This document shows, piece after piece, positions 1 to 12,209 of a DNA stretch of 64,000 nucleotides. Origin of the DNA: Chamaea fasciata (lineage: Eukaryota > Chordata > Aves > Passeriformes > Sylviidae). The stretch spans positions 6,850,013 through 6,914,012 of the forward strand of contig JARCOQ010000006.1 in NCBI GenBank assembly GCA_029207755.1. Direction: 5' to 3'. The position numbers were made by a program, and so were the translations under genes. The notes under the pieces were generated by a model. The model had not been told where the DNA came from and made no database searches. It saw only the letters and a program-made list of their open reading frames with translations. Positions within the stretch are counted from its first letter, which is position 1, and each line of letters begins with the position of its first letter.

Positions 1-818
1 ATGTGGGTAAAGGCAGTTACTACTGTGTGCAGTGCAAAATATGCATCACCTTAAGCTCAGGTTTTATGAAGAAATTGGTTTCAATAGCAGTGTTTGTTGA
101 TGCTTAACTCCTACCTGGATTAAGTACAGCATTTGAATTGATTGTTCAAACCAGTTTTTTCCATCTTTTCTTTGTAATCCAAGGTTATGTTGAGCTAAGT
201 GAGTTCTGGAGTCTTTCACGGAGAGTATGGTGTTTCAGATGTGCTAATAACTGTATCATACTCATGTAATTGCATTAGAAGATAAGTCCTGGGATAATAA
301 TGTGTATGTTAAAAAATGCGGATATCTCTTTTGGTGAACTAAAACTAATGAGGCTGTTTTATTTTGGATCTATAATTCACTTGTATTTTGATGTAGGACA
401 GAAATCTCAAGTTATCAGATATTATCACAAGCCAAGAACACTGAGCATTAGTCAGCAGATTGTAATCTAGATCATCTGAATATCATCATATTCTCGGGAA
501 AACAATACCATTTACTGTGTGAAATGCAAGACATCCTATCAACACTAAAGGTTGTGCAAACAGAACCTATCCCAAGAGTAAAGATCAACAATACTCCTGA
601 GAAGGAATTACTTGTAGTGGTCTTGGTGAAGCAGTATAACATACCCTGATCTTGTGTTATTGCCGTGTATTTGTTACCGAGCTGCCTGTGAAATAACCCC
701 CTGCCATTTCCTGTGGCACAGAGCAGGCAGGTCATAAGCACAGAGAAATTCACCCGCCAGTAACAGTGATTTTACCATCCATAGACATTTCCACACATCT
801 TCCTGCCTCCTAACAGCT

Positions 819-942
819 CAAGGATAGGGCTGGATAGGGCTCTGAACACTCTGGTCTAGTGGAAGGTGTCCCTTGGCAGGGAATTGGAACAAGATGATCT
901 TTAAGGTCCCTTCCATTCCAAACCATTCCATGATTCTGTGAA
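819..942 (+). mobile_element. CR1 LINE 3' end
   Basis: Typical avian CR1 3' terminus reading on the + strand. It has the block 'ctggtctagtggaaggtgtc', then 'gatctttaaggtcccttcc', and ends with 'ccattccatgattctgtga', a variant of the ATTCTATG tail. It is 5'-truncated, as usual for CR1, and sits inside the CTBP1 intron in the sense orientation. Confidence 0.9.
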
Positions 943-3849
943 TACCTAAGTACTGAAGAGGTACTTGGATGAGAAATAGCTGGATGTTGGTAATTCAGGA
1001 GTTAGTTCATGTTGAGGTATTTCATTGATTTTCACACTCAGTGCCTGGTAAGAGTGCACTTAAAAATTGAACCTCTTCTGGGACAGATTCTGTTTTTTGA
1101 ACAGAGCTTAACATAGTGAATTCAAAGTGCTTCTGCAGTTTAAAAGATAGACAAGAGTAAAGTAGAAATTAAAGTTGTCCCTCTGTTGTAATTGAGAGAG
1201 TTACTGTATTTTTCCTCCTACATGGGGGAAGAGGATGGAAGAGTACGAATTAACAGAAGAAGTATAACTGATTGCTCACTTCAGCTTTCACAGAAATCTG
1301 GTTCAGTTGACATTTTACCTGGAAAACATTTCAACTTACTACTGCCAGAAGAGGAACATAGAGGGGAACTTCATGAAGTGCTGGAGAGGATGTATTTGCT
1401 GGTTAAGAATAGAGAAAAAAGAAAGACTAGAATTCTAAGCCATAAATAGCAGAAAAGGGGAGAGTTTTATAGAATACATAGGCTCATGGATAGAGGCTTG
1501 AATTTATGTGCCCTTTCAGAGACAGGATTTGAGCAGCACTGATGATTAAAAAGGGACAAAAATTACAAGAAGAGGATTGCAAAGCAGGGTTAGGAGTTGC
1601 CAAGTAAAATGCAGTTTCTGGGGAACAGTATGACATCTGTATATATTGGCTGCTGCCACTGTGTAGTTTTAGGACAAGAAAAACAACTGTAGGGCCTCTG
1701 GACGTTACTGAAAGTCTGTCGAAAACCTGTACCTGAGGTGAGGTGCTGGCAGGTAGAACCCTGCTGGTTAGGACTTGGGGTCCAAGGGAATGTCCTTATA
1801 TACAGAAAAGATATTTGGGGTCAGAGTGGAATTAAAGTCGTGCAGTTTGAAATGTTTCATGTGCTCATAAGGTAACTCTTAGTGCTCCTGATTCAGCGCT
1901 GTCCAGTTTCGAGAGGGGAGGCTCAGGCTTTCCTTCCTGAGGAAAACACAGTTGCAGAAGTTGCTCTCTTCTTGACTTTTTCCCAGCTCTGGTGTGTTGA
2001 TACTCAGGGAATACATTGTTAAAAAGTAGAAATTGTGTGTTGAGAACAGCTGCAGTGTTTCCGTTTTTGAATGGAAATTATGTTGTGTGTCTTGCAGAGC
2101 ACCTAGAATAGCAAAAAAGCTGTTTCAAAATTAAATTTAGGTAAAACAATACTGTCTGACAGTTTTCATAGGAATTGAAGCAAATTTGATTAATAAGATT
2201 CAAATGGAGTTACTGAAACAAGCAACTAATTCCATTAGCAACTGCAAATTAATTCCAAGGAGAGGGAATTAGCATAGGAAGCCCTGTAAATATGTGTACA
2301 ATTGGGAACAAAGTTATCTGACCTACAGGTGGTGTGATCAGTCACAGCCTCGTTACCCATCCCAGATTACAGTCAATGTTGTGGTGTGTAAGAGTCTTTC
2401 CCAGGATGACCAGACCAGTGTGTGGTGTCCCTGTTATCCCTGTGCCATGTCAGTCCTGCTGAGCTCTTCTGGTGTTTCCAAAAGAAGTTCCCATAATGTG
2501 TCTCTGGTGGAAGCAAAAAAGCCAAGTCGGTCTGCTTGTATCCAGCTTTCTTCTCCAAAGTCTTGCCTAAGTTCTGCACTAATTTTCTGCCAGTTTGAGG
2601 GAACTTGGGATGAGCAGCACAAACACGTATTACCATGGAAAAGCTGCAGAAATGGGGTGAAATTCCCTGATGCATTGAGCTCTGATGAGGAGAAAATCAA
2701 CAGCAGAATAATGTGATACTTGAAAAAAGCTTGACAAGAAAAGTGCCTTTTGTCCCGTGTAGTTCTGGGTAAATGCTTGGGCAGCAAAAGCTGCAGTGAG
2801 TGGTAGTTCTGTGTGCTCAGGCTTTCAAATGGATAACGCTCTCACCAGGATGCTTGGGTGGGCACAGTGCAGCAGGAGACAATGAGGGAAGTGAGGGATG
2901 AGTGTGCAACTTTATGATGAGGAGGGGAGGGCAAAGGGTCAGTTGGAAGTGGCCAGCGTGACACAACTTGCAAATAGGTATTGAGGTATTTGACTAAGAA
3001 GAAAACATATTTTATTAAATCCATGTGTAGCTGTTGTTTTTATAGAGCACTGTGAAATACCAGTGTTCATCAATTACTTCTGAAGTTTGGGATTGGAACA
3101 GTAGATCTGCAAGATTTCTTTAGCCTGATAACATCAGAGCCATCATAAAATCGAGCTGAATCAGAGGGTGATGCTTTTATTGAATGCATAAAATATTTAG
3201 GCCTCAGTGTTTGTCCAGATAGAGTAAGAAATTTTTAAAACCATCCATAAATTTTGCGTTTGCATTTCTCTTTCTTACAGTCTGCCTAAAGCACTTGTCC
3301 TCTGTGTAACTGGCACTGGTTCTTCTTCAGAAAAGTGCAGTGGTGAGGTTGCTGCTGAAAAAGTTACTCAGTTGCAATAGGCTTGAGTTTGTCATCTTAT
3401 GAGTGTGTGGGTGTGATGGCTTTTTGGGGGAGCTGTCAGGAGGCTAAGACTGCGAAAATAGTGTAAAGAAATATTTTTTCAAACCACAACAATGAAAATT
3501 TAAAATTCTTACATGAGAATGAAAGAGGAAAAAAAAGGAAAAGTTGTAGAGAACATATTGCATGGACCCAGCTGAACTTATTTCTTGTTGAGGTGATGCT
3601 TTGAGAGGAGCAAAGCTTGAAGGTGCTTTCCTTTGCTGTTACTCCTGCTATTAAATCTGAAGGAACAATCTGGCAAACTTTCACGTCTCATTTGGTTAAA
3701 ACACAGTATCTGTTGCTTTATGTAGCAGCATCTGCACATGGCATCTCACCTGGAGCTGGACTCCCTGTGTCTTAACTGGTCTGAAAGCAAAAGAGGCATC
3801 TCTGCAGCTCTAGGAGGCAGGGTGGGCGGTCTGCTCCGTCTGGTTTTAA

Positions 3850-4062
<213 letters not shown>

Positions 4063-4929
4063 CCAACAACAGCATTCCCAACATCGGAGACTTCAACCGC
4101 AGCGCGTGGAGAACGACGCAACACAAAACAAACCCCTGGATTTTGATTAAAGGCAAAACCATGAACTTACAGGAGGAGACGATTATTGGTTTAGAAACTG
4201 GTCCAATATACAGTATAAAAGGAAAAAAGGTGGGAGACAAAAAGAAGATTTGGAAACATTTTTTCCTCCGTATAAATTGTAGTTTGTCCCTGTCCAGTGG
4301 ACTGATTCACTGTTTCTGTGTCCTATGGGTTCTTTGTTAAGCAAGAGAAGTTAGTAGTTAATTATATCATGAATGTACTTGTCTGTGTACAGTTTCTAGA
4401 ACATTAAAAAGGGTTTGTTTGCTTAGCTGTCAACAAGGAAAAACATAAGGGAGGCATTCAACAAACCAGTTTTGAGATTAAAAATCCTTTCTTTTATATT
4501 TTCAAACATGCCCAAAAATGAGGCAGTTGGCAAACTTCTCAGGACAATGAATTTTTCCCATTTTTCTTTCTACGCCACACAGTGCATTGTTTTTTCTACC
4601 TGCTTGTCTTATTTTTTAGAATAATTTAGTAAACAAAAGAAAAACAGTTTCTCCTAATTTTGGCATGAATTCCCTTATTTCAAAATGAAGACAACCTTGC
4701 AAAGAGATTTTGAGGAAAAAAAGAGGTTTTGTATAAACGAGCATTGTGCTTTTTGTCACCAGTTAAAGTATATATTATTGGTGGTATCTGGAAAAGGCAC
4801 TAGACTACTGAAAAGTAGCAGCATTTCATTGCCTACATTGATTCCTTCCTGGTAATGTGGTAGGCTAGCAATATTTTTGGTTAAAATCATGTTTGTGACT
4901 GTAACCATTTGTATGAATTATTTTAAAGA

Positions 4930-4935
4930 AATAAA
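4930..4935 (+). terminator. CTBP1: CTBP1 poly(A) signal, proximal
   Basis: Canonical AATAAA about 870 bases after the stop. About 20-45 bases downstream lies a G/U- and U-rich stretch ('tatgtgtaaaaatttttatt') that could serve as the cleavage-stimulation element. Confidence 0.6.
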
Positions 4936-5102
4936 AATCCCAGACAAATATCATATGTGTAAAAATTTTTATTTCTAGTAACTGTTTATTCAACTTTTAT
5001 TAGGTTTCTTAGCTGTAATTTTTAAACAGATGCTGTCAAGTATTTCATTTCTAGCTTTACTTTGCTCTCTGTTGTTTGTAATACTGTCTTGGAAGCTTGA
5101 AA

Positions 5103-5108
5103 AATAAA
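5103..5108 (+). terminator. CTBP1: CTBP1 poly(A) signal, distal
   Basis: Canonical AATAAA running into an A tract, followed by strongly U-rich sequence (ttctttcc, catttttccc, gatcttttttcctgtgtttc). This is a good alternative CTBP1 3' end, about 1.04 kb after the stop. Confidence 0.55.
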
Positions 5109-5319
5109 AAAAAAAAAAATTCTTTCCATACCATTTTTCCCTTTACATTTCGTAAATGTTGATCTTTTTTCCTGTGTTTCTAATGGAGTTTGAAATTAAG
5201 ATGGATTTTGATTTGTACACCGGCATCATCAGCTACAATGTGGTAACAGCATTTATGCCACCACTGTGGGCAGAGCAGAGGAGGTACAACAGCAACACAA
5301 CAACAGCAGTAATAATAAT

Positions 5320-5325
5320 AATAAA
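5320..5325 (+). terminator. Possible third poly(A) hexamer
   Basis: AATAAA at the end of a short (AAT)n run (5311-5324), with a U/GU-rich region ('ccattgttttatttgcttct') 30-50 bases downstream. The hexamer may simply be a by-product of the AAT repeat. Confidence 0.3.
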
Positions 5326-8300
5326 TGTCTTTTGCCGAAGTCCAACATGAGAAGTGTCCATTGTTTTATTTGCTTCTGTGATGATGGAAGGGTGCAGCAG
5401 GATGTAATTGTATTGGTTATATTGAAGGAGTTTGTTTCTTTGAGCACAGGCAGAAGTGTGTTCGAGGCAGGTTCGATTCCAGCTGAATGCTCTTCTGACC
5501 TTTCCTGTGCTCCTGGGTAAGATGCCCTTCATCCCTGCAAAGTTTCAAAAAAGACAAAAGTTGATCTGCTTCGGAGGGAAATCCATGGTGGGCAAAAGTG
5601 AACCTGGACCTGAACCTCCTTGGTGGTCTGTTTTCTCTTTATTCACTATTAGCCTGAACAGTGCACCCACCTAAGGTTTGTGAGCTGATTTTATGGCATC
5701 TGTAAAAATTTCTGGCCCCTGTTCCTGCAAGTCTACAGAGCAGCCTCCACCTCAGTGCAGGAAAGGGTAAGAGGCTGCAAATCACAAAACTCAGAAATTT
5801 GTGCGTCTGTATGCAGGGAGCACTATGTACAGTGGAATTTTGTCTGTGGAAGAAAGGAAGTTCTTGCCTTGAACATTCAGAGCTAAAAATGTTATCCATT
5901 ACAATTTATTTGCTGGTAAAACTATTTCTGTTCCCTTTGTGAAATGAAACAGAAAACATCCCTAAAACTGCAAGTTATCCTAGAAAAGACACTTCTAAGA
6001 GCTTTGAGGCCAAAAACTTGCAAAAACACCAAATGCAGTCTCCTGCTGTTGAAGCAGGATTTCGTATTTCTTGGGTAATTCATATTTTAAGATGCTGCTT
6101 TGTCAGACTGAAGTTGCTTCCTTAACATATGTAAAACAAATGTTTAACATCTGGCTGCCAAGAATTGCTGACAGCCACATTTGCAGCCCCATCTCTCAAG
6201 GAAAAACCGAGGGTTCCTTGTATCATTTGGACATGGCTTGTGTAACTACATTTTGTTTCTAGTGGGTACATAATTGAACTAGAAATGGTGTTTATTGTGT
6301 GCACTTCTTGGGCTCAGTTCTGAAGCATTTGAGCTGTTGTCCATGCTTGCTCAGGCACAAACCTTTTCAGGATTTGAGCCTGAAATGCACTGGGTTCAAT
6401 GTTCCTTTGTGCGTGTTTGAGGTTATCTCTTGGTCTGGCTGGAGCACAGTAATGCAGTTTCCTGCTTCAGAAAGGAAAAGCCATCTGAGGAGTGACAAGA
6501 CTGATGGGTACTGGTTTTGGGCTATGGTCTGAAAATCTGAAAGGTAATGAAAAGCCAAACTTGGGGTGAATGACTGGTTGGAAAAGTGGCCCATAATAAA
6601 CAAAAGTCTGTAAAGCCAGAGCAACCTTCTCTCTTTTATGACTGCTTTTGTTGGGTAGTGGAAAAGTGATGAGATTTTCCTCCTTTTGGTGAAGCATGTG
6701 CCAAGTAAGTATAGACAGCAGAAGATGCAGTTAGTGGGAAAATACAGAGTGGAGAAGGTGATGGCAGCAGAGGCTACAGGTGCCCTGAGGCAGTGTTGAA
6801 AGAGTAGTTTGGTTGAAGTGCCTGCTTTGAACATGATTTGCTTTTGGTGGCATTATTTGAATTGTGGGTTTTGACAAAGAATGAGGCTAAATATGACAAG
6901 AGTGCTGCTGGCTCAAAAGCTGCAGCCAACAGGATGTCGGGGCTTCGAGGCTGCACAAGAATTTGGTGCAAGAACGGGCAGAAAGGTCCCGGTTGTGCAG
7001 ATGCAAAGTCAGGTGGTTGCAAATCAAAAGTTTGTTAGAAAAAGGACCCACGGTAGCATTGGTGGGTTGGCGCTGTGGGAAGTTGCAGTGCGGTGGCAGG
7101 TTCATCTTGCATGGTGGTTTTGGTAGGTTTGATAATGGATCAGAGATGTTACACGGGACCTACTGCATTTGCTGAGTAATTTTGGTCAGGCATTTTCAAA
7201 GGACTGAGCTGGAACTGAAGGCATAGGAGAGTTGGGCTCTCAAATTCACTGATGGTGTGCAGGACTCTGGGGAGGAAATCAGAGTAACTTGATATTTTCA
7301 GCTTAAAAATGAAGGTTGAGTTCGGGAAATGCCTATAAGTAACAAATGCTGTGGAGGAAGAAGAAATGTTAAAGAAATGCTAATACGTGACAGTTTGAAT
7401 GGGGTTAGGAAAAGTTCTCTGTCAACAGAGAGGTCCTGGGACTCAGTCCTGAAGCCTCTGCAGCTTGAGTTGGGGTTTTTGTTTCGTGTTTGGGTCCTTT
7501 ATTTTTTTAATATATAATTTTGTTTTATAATCCAGAATGTGAGAATATTGTTTAATGGTTGTACAAGACTGCAACCAAACCAACAACTAGAGGCATTTTT
7601 TCCCATTCAGGATAAAACACTTCAACTTCCTTTTTTACAAGCCTCAAGGCTTTTTCCCTTATTACAGGCACTTGAGAAAATGCCTTATTTTCTTGTTCAG
7701 TTTCCAGCTCACATGGTTAAGGCTGGCTTTCCAAATGACCATGACTGCTGCAGTCTATCTGTTCCCAGTTTGCTTCTTGCCTCAGACTAAAGGGTTTTCT
7801 CCTCTTGTTTCAGTGGACTCACAGTGTTGGTTGTTCTGCTTGAAGGAGAAGGCAGCACTACCAATGTTTCCTTTAGTCAGTTCACTCCTACCTTACAATT
7901 TTGTAAATTGAAAAAAGAAAAAACTAAAAGTCATTTGTTTGAAGGGCAGAGTGTATTATTAGATCATTTGTCTGACCACTTAGTAAAGCTGTTAAGTGTG
8001 ATAGGTGATATGAATCTTCCTTAAACCTGATACCATGTTTTGAATTCAGTAAATCTTTCAGAAAGATTTCTTGTATTTATGTTAAAATGTCAGGTGATTT
8101 TTTTTTTTTTGCTATTTCCTTTAATAGCTTGTTTAAACTGGATGACTGTCACTGTAATTTTTAAATGGCTTTATTTAATTTGGCTTCCCCTGCCTCTAAA
8201 TTCCAGTTATTGTTTCATGTTAAACATGAGGTCATGTAGGCTGGCTTGAATTTAGTGAGCATGTCACATTTTAGCCATTTTGCCTTTGTACTGAGGTCAG

Positions 8301-8438
8301 TGACACATCTTCCAGGAGGAACAAACTGTGTTAATCATCTGTTTTCCTGTTACTTCCATTGCATTATCCATCTTTTCTTCGTGGCTCTGTATTTTTGCCC
8401 TTTGGAATGGCAGAGTATATGGTTATCTTCTGCAGATA

Positions 8439-8471
8439 GAATTTCAGGGTTTCTGGAATTTCAGGGTTTCT
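8439..8471. repeat. 17-bp direct tandem duplication
   Basis: The unit 'gaatttcagggtttctg' occurs at 8439-8455 and again, lacking the last base, at 8456-8471 with no mismatch. It looks like a recent slippage or duplication event. Confidence 0.85.
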
Positions 8472-9149
8472 AATCTCAGTCTTTCAGCTGTGGTTTTCTT
8501 CCCTCCATCAACTTTCCAATTTCCTTGGTAAACTATTTTCCTTCAAAGTCACAAATGCTCGAGGAAATTAATTACTCCTCTTTGTCCTTCTTTGTGCAGG
8601 TAGCACCTCATTAGCAGCCAAAGCTGCACGCTGAGTGGTCCTGCTCTCATCATCCAAGTGCTCCGTTCATCCACCATGTGCACACCTTGTGTCTGCCTCT
8701 TGCAGAATGGACCTTACCTGGGTCTCACACTTCAGATCAGCCCCTCAACATCTGCCTCGCGTTCTTCCTTGTCTCTATCTAGCCTTTGGGAGACCTGGAA
8801 TGTTACCCCTAGAATTCTTCCCTTTTCTGGAAGGCAGTTCCACTTTCCATCTGTGAGTTACAGCTTGACTTAGACTCAGCTCTCTTTGGCTGACCTCCTT
8901 GCACGCCACTCACTAACGCCCGTGTTGTATATTACAATTTTTGTATCCGGTTTGGGGTGTGGGATCACCCAGCTGGTCTTTCTTCTTAATGCAGATCCTC
9001 ATCTGGAGTTTCCTTCCTTCATTTTTTGTACCACAAAAACAAATAAGCCTCTTCATATCTGGTCTCAGCACTTTCCTTTGCCTTTACACTTCTGCTCAGA
9101 GCCATAATGGAGTGGCACTGAAGCGGCACTGTTTGTTTTGGGGGGGGTC

Positions 9150-9171
9150 ATGGTGGTGTCATGACCACCAT
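9150..9171. repeat. Perfect 8-bp inverted repeat
   Basis: ATGGTGGT (9150-9157) and ACCACCAT (9164-9171) are exact reverse complements with a 6-base loop. A run of eight G lies just upstream. No function is implied. Confidence 0.8.
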
Positions 9172-10319
9172 AAACAGACTAAAGTATGTCCTTGGGATGA
9201 TCAGAGGCATTTGGGACGTGCCCAAGATGACGCAGATGATTCTCTGAGCATGCCAGTGCCTTGAAGATATTTGTTACTTACACAGTCTTTAACTACACAT
9301 CTACCCCCCTTCTTTCATATGCTGCCTAAAAGGATAAGGAGTTGCTGGCTCAAGAAATAAAGGAAGTTTTAAAAAGAACCCCAAAATTAAATATTTCAAG
9401 GATCAAAGATTCAAAGCAATGAAGTGGAGCAAGATTATAGCCTAAATTGCCGCAATAACCTTTTGTTATGTGTCAAGTTTGATGTATTAGGAACAGACAA
9501 TTACGTGTCAGTGTGACAGTGCTATTTATTTGTCTGTGCTGTGTAAACAGAGACCCTGTAGAGTTTGGGAAAAGCTTATGGAGCTGACTCCCTGGATTAA
9601 CTCTAGGAGTTAGGACAGCAAATCAGCATCTAAAAATAAATCTCCTGAGGAGCTGACATCCCAGACTTGTGTTTCCAAACCCCTCCAGCCATTTTCAAAG
9701 TGTCCCTCCCAATGCAATGGATTGAATTCTCAGGCCAGTTGCCTCCAACACAGCTATCGACTCCACAGCCTATCCCTATCCCTATTCCTGGGAGCTTGGG
9801 AAGTAGCAAACTTCCTCCTCAGCACACCTAAAAGCACCAGAGCAAATCTCATTTAAGTCCCTGCTGCTGTTCAGTAGGATTTTGGTTAAGCCCTCATGTA
9901 AAGTTAAGTCCGTGCTGTATTTTACGCCTCTTAAACCACAACAGAAAAAAAAAAATCTGCTGTTGGTGTTTTCCAGTAACACATTTTGCAGTTATCAGCA
10001 GCAGCGGTTTCCATGTGAAAATGGGGTCAGGGGATTTCCAGCCTCTTTTTGATACAAGTTTTTGTTCATTTTGCTGTTTGCTTGCTCATGCTTTTTTAAG
10101 GCTTAGTGTATGTGAAATGCGTTTATTGTGTTATGAAGTTCTGGCAGTAGATTTTTGTCTCTTAAGTTGCAGCACTTTGTAATTAGTTCCAAGGCCATCA
10201 CTTCCTAATCCTGGCATGGAGTGTCTGTCCTTTGAAATTGATGGCTGAAACGAGGTTTTCAAGTATTCATATTCTGAACAGCTGTACTTTTCTTTTTCTG
10301 TATTCTTTTCCTCCTGCAG

Positions 10320-10369
10320 ACCACCCATTTTCTGTGCAGGACGCAGCCGTCATATTGCAAGAAGCACAG
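10320..10369 (+). other. Candidate internal exon A (50 nt)
   Basis: A long pyrimidine tract (10287-10315) ends in ctcctgcag at 10319. The segment then ends at CAG followed by gtaagagtg, a near-ideal donor. All three frames are open. The frame ending on a complete codon reads HPFSVQDAAVILQEAQ, which I do not recognise. The splice signals are the strongest pair I found outside CTBP1. It could be a non-coding RNA exon, an exon of an unannotated gene or a chance pair; only RNA evidence can decide. Confidence 0.4.
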
Positions 10370-11639
10370 GTAAGAGTGAAAAACCTCCACTGTGACTCAG
10401 CTGTTCATTTCAGTGGTTTTCAACCTCCATAAATTTAAAGGAAAAAGGCCTGGTTTTGAATCATGCAACTAGTGGCTGAGTTCTGATCCTATTTTACAGA
10501 AAAATAGTGTCTTGATTCTGTTCAAAGAGCAGTATTAAATGGTGCCGCCTCGGATTGTGGCACTTATCCCACTTGGATTTTTAGATACATCCTGGTGCAA
10601 AATGTGTCATTCCAGTGAATGCCTTTCCAAGTGACATGGGGTCTGGGCTGAACCTCATCATTTGGAGAACTCCATGTGTTACATCCAGCTTTGCTGGAAG
10701 TAGCATAAGCTTTCTGATGTCACAGTGATCCCCAAAGCTCTTTAGTTTTCGTCTGCAGTTAACTGTCGGTGGAGCTGCAGTAGCTCCCAGGAGTTTGTGA
10801 TGTTTCTGGGACACAGTGGAGTTCAGAACTAAGGACACACCACAGTTTTACTTGGAAAAAGGCTGTTGAGCCATTAGAGGGTGGCTGCTCTTAAATCTAG
10901 ATTCATCTGTCTGGGCTCTCTCTTCTGCTTGTCTTCAGTGACCCAAGTGAAATCCTAAGAGGAATACCTCCTCATGTATGGAGTTTTTTCCAGTGAAGTG
11001 CTTGAGATCACAGTGGAGCAAACCAGGGAGTCTGCAGATCTGAGTGTGTCCAGAGTAAACCTCTCATTGTAATTCTTTATTTTCTAGTTTCAAAGTGTCT
11101 TTGCTACTTAGGAGATGCACACAGCAGCAATTAAAATGTTGTTCAGAAGAGAGACCTCCGTGTGCTGCTCCTTACCCCTGTCTCTTCAGATCCATTCAGC
11201 CCCCATCAAATCCCTCCCCAGAGGACACAGAATGATGAAATTTCTCCAACCTGCAGAGCTCTTTTTGAAAACTGCTTTGATAATCCACATCTGATAATTC
11301 ACCCCCAAAATCCATTGTTGTGAGGTTTATAACTCCAGATGTTGGAAGCACTCCTAAACAGCTGCTTAGGCTCAGCTCCATCAGCCTCTGAAATCCTTTG
11401 GGGACGTAGATTTCTGGGTGGAAAGGGCGATGTTTTGTTTGTGATATGCCGGGGGGTGGTTTAATTAATGCTTTTTCAGTGTGTTCATTCCAGGGGTCTG
11501 GACTTTCAGAATTGCAGTGCCTGCCCAGCGTGCTGTAGCCTTCGCCTGGCCAAACGTGTCAGGGGATAGAAATTGCAGCCTGACCTTCTCAGCAAGTTAA
11601 ACACATGAAAATGCAGGAGAAGAAAGCGATGGAATTGAG
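10370..11639. other. Intergenic, nothing recognised
   Basis: Unique-looking sequence of average composition. No repeat, exon or RNA signature was identified on either strand. Confidence 0.5.
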
Positions 11640-12170
11640 GTCCTTCCTTCCCACCCGGCAGCGCCGGGCTCCTGGAGGAGCCGGGCGGCGGCGGCCGCTG
11701 CTGTACCAACACAAACCTTTGGCCCCAGGGAAGGGATAATCCAAGCTTGTCCCGAGCCAGCCCCTGCATTTTACAGAAGGAACGAACTCAGACGCCGAGC
11801 TGTTGTTTTCTCAAATTCCCTTCTCATAACTCCTTCGTGCTCGCCGCTCCCCGCCAGGATCGTGTGCGGGCTCTGCAGCACACGGGGCTGTGGTACACGA
11901 GTTTTTCTACTGATTTCTCGGCTAAATTTCAGACCTCCGGGTGATCTGGCTTGTGCCTGTCATACACGCTTTATGTTTTTTATCTTCTGCTGTCCCCTTC
12001 TGCTGTTTCCCTCCCAAGGGATGGGGGCCGATGGTGGCGGAGGCGCAGGACACCGGAGGTCCCTCCGCGGTAGCCGCTAGGTGGCAAAATGCACTTTGTA
12101 CATGGGAACGAGGTGTGGAACCCCCGGGAAGACCGGGCTGGGCTTTCCCCGCCGCTGCTTTAAGCCGCCT
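11640..12170. promoter_or_regulatory. CpG-rich block, candidate regulatory element
   Basis: This block is much richer in G+C and CpG than its surroundings, where CpG is scarce. Dense CpG clusters occur at 11655-11700, 11780-11900 and 12030-12170. It contains a GGGCGG (Sp1-type) box at 11683-11688, a GCGGCCGC octamer at 11691-11698, a short hairpin (GGCTCC / GGAGCC, 11667-11682) and a CTCF-type motif at 12071-12087. In a bird genome this could be an orphan CpG island, promoter or enhancer. No clear first exon was seen on either side. Confidence 0.5.
12071..12087 (+). promoter_or_regulatory. CTCF-type binding motif
   Basis: The bases tagccgctaggtggcaa match the vertebrate CTCF core (CCASYAGRKGGC) at every position except G for A at the third core base, with supporting flanks. 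The motif reads on the + strand inside the CpG-rich block. CTCF conventionally marks insulators and loop anchors; occupancy here is inferred. Confidence 0.5.
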
Positions 12171-12176
12171 CCATCA

Positions 12177-12206
12177 ATATATATTTATATATATATATAT
12201 ATATTT
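12177..12206. repeat. (TA)n-rich microsatellite
   Basis: Almost pure alternating T and A, with one short TTT interruption, at the right edge of the CpG-rich block. It could be mistaken for a TATA box; nothing supports that role specifically. Confidence 0.85.
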
Positions 12207-12209
12207 AAA

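Larger units (their letters stand above)
4063..5110 (+). other. CTBP1: CTBP1 3' untranslated region
   Basis: This directly follows the CTBP1 stop codon. It becomes A/T-rich after about 4150 and has no continuing reading frame. The first ~180 bases keep a less AT-rich, unique character, as expected of a conserved proximal 3'UTR. Two weak ATTAAA hexamers occur at 4403 and 4477. Strong AATAAA hexamers occur at 4930 and 5103, and a further one at 5320. The distal end is therefore uncertain: about 4.95 kb, 5.12 kb or 5.34 kb. Confidence 0.75.
5345..10300. other. Intergenic, no gene recognised
   Basis: Both strands were read and no exon, RNA gene or CR1 end was recognised. Contents: a 16-bp direct duplication at 8439-8471, a perfect 8-bp-stem hairpin at 9150-9171 next to a run of eight G, and scattered A/T homopolymers. 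The open frames of 60-155 codons overlap each other on both strands and lack family motifs, so I do not call them. Confidence 0.6.

Noticed and set aside
1192..1449. 85-codon open frame in the CTBP1 intron
   Set aside because: No similarity to CtBP1 or any family I recognise, no splice context, and its length is expected by chance over 64 kb on six frames.
5461..5490. Box-B-like 'ggttcgattcc', as in a tRNA or tRNA-derived SINE
   Set aside because: No A box at the right distance and no cloverleaf could be drawn; probably coincidence.
5451..5516. Exon-like segment between tttgagcacag and a gtaagat donor
   Set aside because: The acceptor is weak (purines close to the AG) and the only open peptide has no recognised match.
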